From: Tachypleus tridentatus
Taxonomy: Eukaryota > Arthropoda > Merostomata > Xiphosura > Limulidae
DNA: 64,000 nt
Assembly: GCF_004210375.1 (NCBI RefSeq)
Contig: NC_134833.1
Location: 24,184,063-24,248,062 of the forward strand
Reading direction: 5' to 3'
Made by a program: the position numbers and the translations under genes. This document shows positions 60,003 to 64,000 of this stretch, piece by piece (within the stretch, counting starts at the first letter, position 1; each line of letters begins with the position of its first letter). The notes beneath the pieces were generated by a model, which was not told the origin of the DNA, did no database searches, and saw only the letters and a list, made by a program, of their open reading frames with translations.

Positions 60003-63000
60003 TGGTTGATTTAGTGTTTTATAGCACAAAGCAGCTAGGCTATCTGTGCCAAACATCTGGTAAAAAGTTAAAAGTAAATTTAGTAAAATTCTTAAAAGGA
60101 AATTACGGTAAAACAAAACAAAGTTGTAAAAAAACAACACACAAACAGCATAAAACCAATGTTTATATCTAAACATCAAGAGAAAAACTACAGTAATTGA
60201 AGTTGTAAAGGAATTTCTGTAGATAACTCTAATAATCATAACTTGCCAGAAAGACTAACAAGTAAGTACAAAAACCACCGTCAGTCACCTGAAGTTGGCC
60301 TATCCAGTCCAGGTTCCGAATTATTTGATGTTATGGCCATTTTCAAAAAGGAAAGTAATAAAATGGTTTTAAAAGACGTGGAACAAAATTATAATAATAA
60401 CTCACCAGGATGACTAATAGGTAGTTCAAATGGATAGTTCAAACAGCATAATTAGTCACTTTAAGTTGGCCTTCCCAGTTCTGGTTTCGAGTTATTTAAT
60501 GTTACGGCCAGTTTCTAATTTCAGATTGAACTAGATGAACTGTGATTTTTAAAAGAGAGACACATTACATGGATGTAATGTGTAAATTAAAAAATTTAAT
60601 GGCATTAAAAAGATAAATGGCCTTTAAAAAACTAAAAACATTACCAAGATAAACAGTGTTACCATCACCAATGACACTATCTACTGTTACAGATAAACCT
60701 TGAAACAAAACATGTTTAAAATCATTGAGAGTCATAACGATGACAAGACAGTAAAACATGGCTTATTGTGATCAGAGTGTTAAACAAACTACAGACTGGT
60801 GCATCATTTCAGATAAAATAAAATGATGAGTTAAAAAAACTGACCAATGCGGTCTAGTTAGAACAACTTTCTCTTTTCGATCCTTATGGAAGAAAGACGG
60901 CTAAAGTCCAATATAGGGTTTTATTTGGAAAAGCTTGTTTTGCATTCCTCACTCTAAGTCGACTGCCAGTTGCCACAGAGCCAAGCCTTGAATACAGGAC
61001 CATAGTCCATGGATGGGACAGGCATAGCAATGATAGTGCCAGAGCAGATAGACTTATCTGCATTGTCAATGAGCTCATTCCTGCAAATACCAACATGGCC
61101 TGGTATCCAGAAAAACTGGATAGAAGTAGATGTTAAAGAGAAATGGACCAGTCGGTTTTGAATATTGACGAGAACAAGGTGTGAACCAGGGCAAGAGAAA
61201 TGGTATACAGTTCAGCAGTGAACACAGAAGCTGTAGGGAGTATTTTGCGCACAACCAACAAACCACAGCACAGCCCACATAGTCACTTGATTTTGAACCA
61301 TCTGTATAAATAGGAATGGAAGGATGGTTCGAAAGATGCTCAGCAAATAGCAGACAGTATTTCCAATCAGGAGTATCTACTTTTCTCAGATGACTTAGAG
61401 AAAGGTCACATTTGGGGACTGTAATAAGCCATGGTGGAATGGGCTGACCAGTGATACTGCAATGTTATCCAAGGACAGACCCAATTCATCCAACTGCCTG
61501 GATACGAAGGCCAAAAAGAGCAATGGCAGACCATCTGTTCTGAAAAAGTATGGCCCACCGAAAAAGGAAAACACAATCCCAGGTGGGATGCTTTGGTAAA
61601 GAACGAAGTTTTGAAGCATACAGTAAAGACAGTTGCAAACGGCAAAGGTGCAAAGAAGGTTCATGAGACTCCATGCATAAGCTCTGAACTGGGGAAGTGT
61701 GGAAAGCCCCAGTGCAGAGCCAAAGTCCTTGATAATGAATAGGCTCTAGCATCTTTAAGGCTAATGGTCTGGCAGAGCCATAGACCAGTGATCTATAGTC
61801 GGGTTTTGATCGAATAAGAGCACAATATATTTTTAGCATAGAACGTCAATCTGCTCCCCAAGTGGTGAAAGAAAGAACATGAAGGATGTTCAGTGCTCTT
61901 GTACATTTGACCCGTAGCTACATGATGTGTGGTATAAAGGTCAGCTTACGGTCAAAGATAAGCCCCAAGAACTTTGTCTCGGGGATCACAGGCAGCATAA
62001 CTTCACCCAAATGGATTTCACGATCAGGGTGAATACCCCATTGGTGGCAAAAAGTGCATGCAAACAGTTTTAGAGAGAAAGAAGTTAAAATAATTTGCTG
62101 TGGTTCACTTCAGTAAACGATTAAGGGCAGTCTGTAGCTGCTGCTCAATATACCTCATGTTCGATGACTGACATGAGATGTGAAAGTCGTCAACATAGAG
62201 TGCGTTTGCAACTGTGAGAGGGAGTTGTCCAGTGATGGCATTAATTTTTATTTTGAAAAGTGTGACACTCAAAATACAGCCCTGAGGGACTCCAAGTTCC
62301 TGTAGAAAAAAATGGGAAAGTGTCAAACCCACACGAACTTGGAATCTCCTGTCCATTAAAAAATTTTTAATAGAAATGGGCAAATGGCCATGTAACCCAT
62401 ATATATGGAGGTCTCACAAAATGCCATACCTCCATGTTATATCATAAGCCTTCTCAATGTCAAAAAACATTGATATAAGATGTTTCAAGTCGAATCAGGT
62501 GGTCCATGGTGGAGCACTGTCATCGAAACCCACACTGGGTGGGCGAGAGAAGGTTGTTTGATTCGAGGAACCAAACAAGGTGACCATTAACCATCCTCTC
62601 TAAGGTCTTACAGAGACAGCTTGTCAAAGCAATTGCACGACAGTTTGAAGGAACCTTGGGATCCTTCCCAGGCTTAGAGAAAGGTAGGACAATCAGAAGA
62701 ATAGCAAGAGAAGCAGGAGTTAGATGGTGCAGCATTTCATAGTGTACATCATCAGATCTGACCAATGTACTGCCAGTTTGAGTTCCACCAGTGTAAAGGG
62801 ATAATTGCAGTCAATCAACTCGAAAGGAAAAAGGTGTCCAAATCTTGATGGCTAAGAAGGTGGAAAAAGAAGCAGAGGTGCTAGATACTTGGCAAAAGCT
62901 TTCACCTGGAGTATTGGCAATTTTCAGGGTATCAGCTACTTCCTGCTCATCAGAGAGTAAGTTCAATAGGAGGAAATATTATATTGCCACTGACCTTTTG

Positions 63001-63545
63001 AATCTTGTCCCATATGACTTTGGAACTGGTGGTAGAAGATATACCAGTTGTGAACTTAATCCAAGATTCCTTCTGGCTTTGGCGTGCTACCCCCCGAGCA
63101 TGTGCATGGGCCTGCTGGTAAGCAATGCAGTTTGAAAGTGTGAGATATCTAGGGAAAGTATCCCAGGCCCATTTTTGGGCCTTCCGTGCCATGTGGCAGG
63201 CAGGATTCCACCATGGACAAAGATATAGTGGAAAACGTGTCGAGGTTTAAGGAATACATTCAGCAGCTGCTTGTATAATACAATCAGTTACTGCTGCCAC
63301 ACAGTCGTCTATTGATGGCTTACAGAAGATGACAGGATAAAGTTCTGTGAGAGCAGTGAAAGAGGGCCAGTTTGCCTGATCCAGCTTCCACCGTGGCACT
63401 CGGGTCAGGTGGCATCGACCATGGCCAGTCTCTCTCAAAATTATAGGAAAATGATCACTGCCTTGTGGATTATTGTCAACACTCCAGGAAAAATGAGAGA
63501 ATAATGAAGGGGAGCATATTCAGAGATCAATAGCAGTAAAAGACT
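60003..63545 (-). mobile_element. LINE copy 2, 5'-truncated, same family as the 30-36 kb copy
   Basis: Begins at its 3' end with 'ttgatttagtgttttatagc' and follows copy 1 through 3' UTR, RNase H, RT and part of the endonuclease region. It stops at about 63545, where copy 1 continues into the rest of the endonuclease. ORF1 and the 5' half of the endonuclease are absent. Several internal deletions relative to copy 1. Confidence 0.92.
60690..63535 (-). pseudogene. LINE copy 2 ORF2 fragment
   Basis: RT pieces: '[10 protein letters not shown]', '[20 protein letters not shown]', 'LGVPQGCILS' and an intact catalytic box 'LYVDDFHIS' (about 62185-62210), unlike copy 1. Connection and C-terminal parts are recognisable ('[13 protein letters not shown]'-type region near 63310, 'RLRVRNAKQ' near 60960), but the RNase H region is badly eroded. 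Stops and frameshifts throughout. The ORF2 stop codon of copy 1 is not conserved. Confidence 0.85.
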
Positions 63546-64000
63546 GATTGATTGATTGATTGATTGATTTAGTGTTTTATGGCACAAAGCAGCGAGGCTA
63601 TCTGCGCCAAACATTCGATAAAAATGTAAAAAAAAAATAAAAAAAAAATAAATGTAGTAATAGACATAAATGGAAATGAAGGTAAAATAAAAAGGTATAA
63701 AACCAATGTTGACACCTAGTCTACATTGTTAAGATAGAAGGCAGAGTATAAGAAGTTGTAAGGTATTTACTCTAGCAAAAAGGTAATGATCATAACCCGC
63801 CAGGAAGACTAACAGGTAAGTTCATGAACCACCGTCAGTCACCTGAAGTTGGTCTTTCCAGTCCTGGTTCTGGGTTATATGTCATAGCAACCATAGAAAA
63901 TGGAGTAAAATTTGTAAAAGTAAATGAAGGTAAAAACAAAACAGCAATTAAAACAGAAAATGGTGTAAAAACCAATGGTGACATCCAGTCTTCAAAGTTG
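63546..64000 (-). mobile_element. LINE copy 3, 3' end only (runs off the window)
   Basis: Starts with a (TGAT)n tract at 63545-63568, then 'ttagtgttttatggcacaaa' and the LINE 3' UTR, including 'ccaccgtcagtcacctgaag'. Minus orientation. Its tail abuts the truncated end of copy 2, either a nested insertion into copy 2 or a side-by-side pair. Confidence 0.9.

Noticed and set aside
59888..60239. Possible SERINC N-terminal exons right of 57600
   Set aside because: No match to the expected N-terminal helices or Cys-rich start was found on the minus strand up to 64000; these exons are assumed to lie outside the window.

Overview
The window is eukaryotic: AT-rich, intron-split coding, no operons, and dominated by tandem repeats and transposable elements. 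The tRNA-derived SINE that recurs here (tRNA-like head with A and B boxes, conserved central body, CAAA-rich tail) is one I associate with horseshoe crab genomes. A chelicerate, most likely a horseshoe crab (Limulus/Tachypleus), is therefore my best guess; this is an inference from recognition, not a search.

The one clear host gene is a SERINC (serine incorporator/TMS1/TDE1) multipass membrane protein on the minus strand. Nine phase-compatible coding exons run from 56922 down to the stop codon at 25352. They encode about 336 residues, from the central '[14 protein letters not shown]' helix to the C-terminus. The roughly 160 N-terminal residues expected for the family are not visible and probably lie beyond base 64000. 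The introns are swollen by minisatellites and mobile elements. In two introns the repeat unit contains a copy of the adjacent 3' splice acceptor. In one of these (44777-45262) the 48-bp units form an uninterrupted in-frame 16-residue repeat that could extend the exon.

Layout: 1-5048 is a 77-bp satellite with higher-order structure. 5049-22000 is AT-rich intergenic DNA with five well-preserved SINEs, older SINE and LINE remnants, several minisatellites, one orphan exon candidate (5932-6083) and a decayed copy of a multicopy arthropod protein family (7753-8990). 21881-25351 is the SERINC 3' UTR and flank. 25352-56922 is the SERINC gene. Its largest intron (37076-25878) holds a 51-bp minisatellite interrupted by a mariner-type MITE, a Tigger/pogo transposon and a full-length I/jockey-group LINE. 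The 43672-37111 intron holds a 41-bp minisatellite interrupted by two head-to-head Penelope-like elements with RT and GIY-YIG domains. 56923-59045 is two abutting satellites, partly intermingled. 60003-64000 is a second, 5'-truncated LINE copy abutted by the tail of a third.

About a third of the window is tandem repeat and about a quarter is recognisable transposon. Every transposon reading frame seen carries stops, frameshifts or truncations. Most long open frames in the window come from repeats whose unit is a multiple of three and are not genes.
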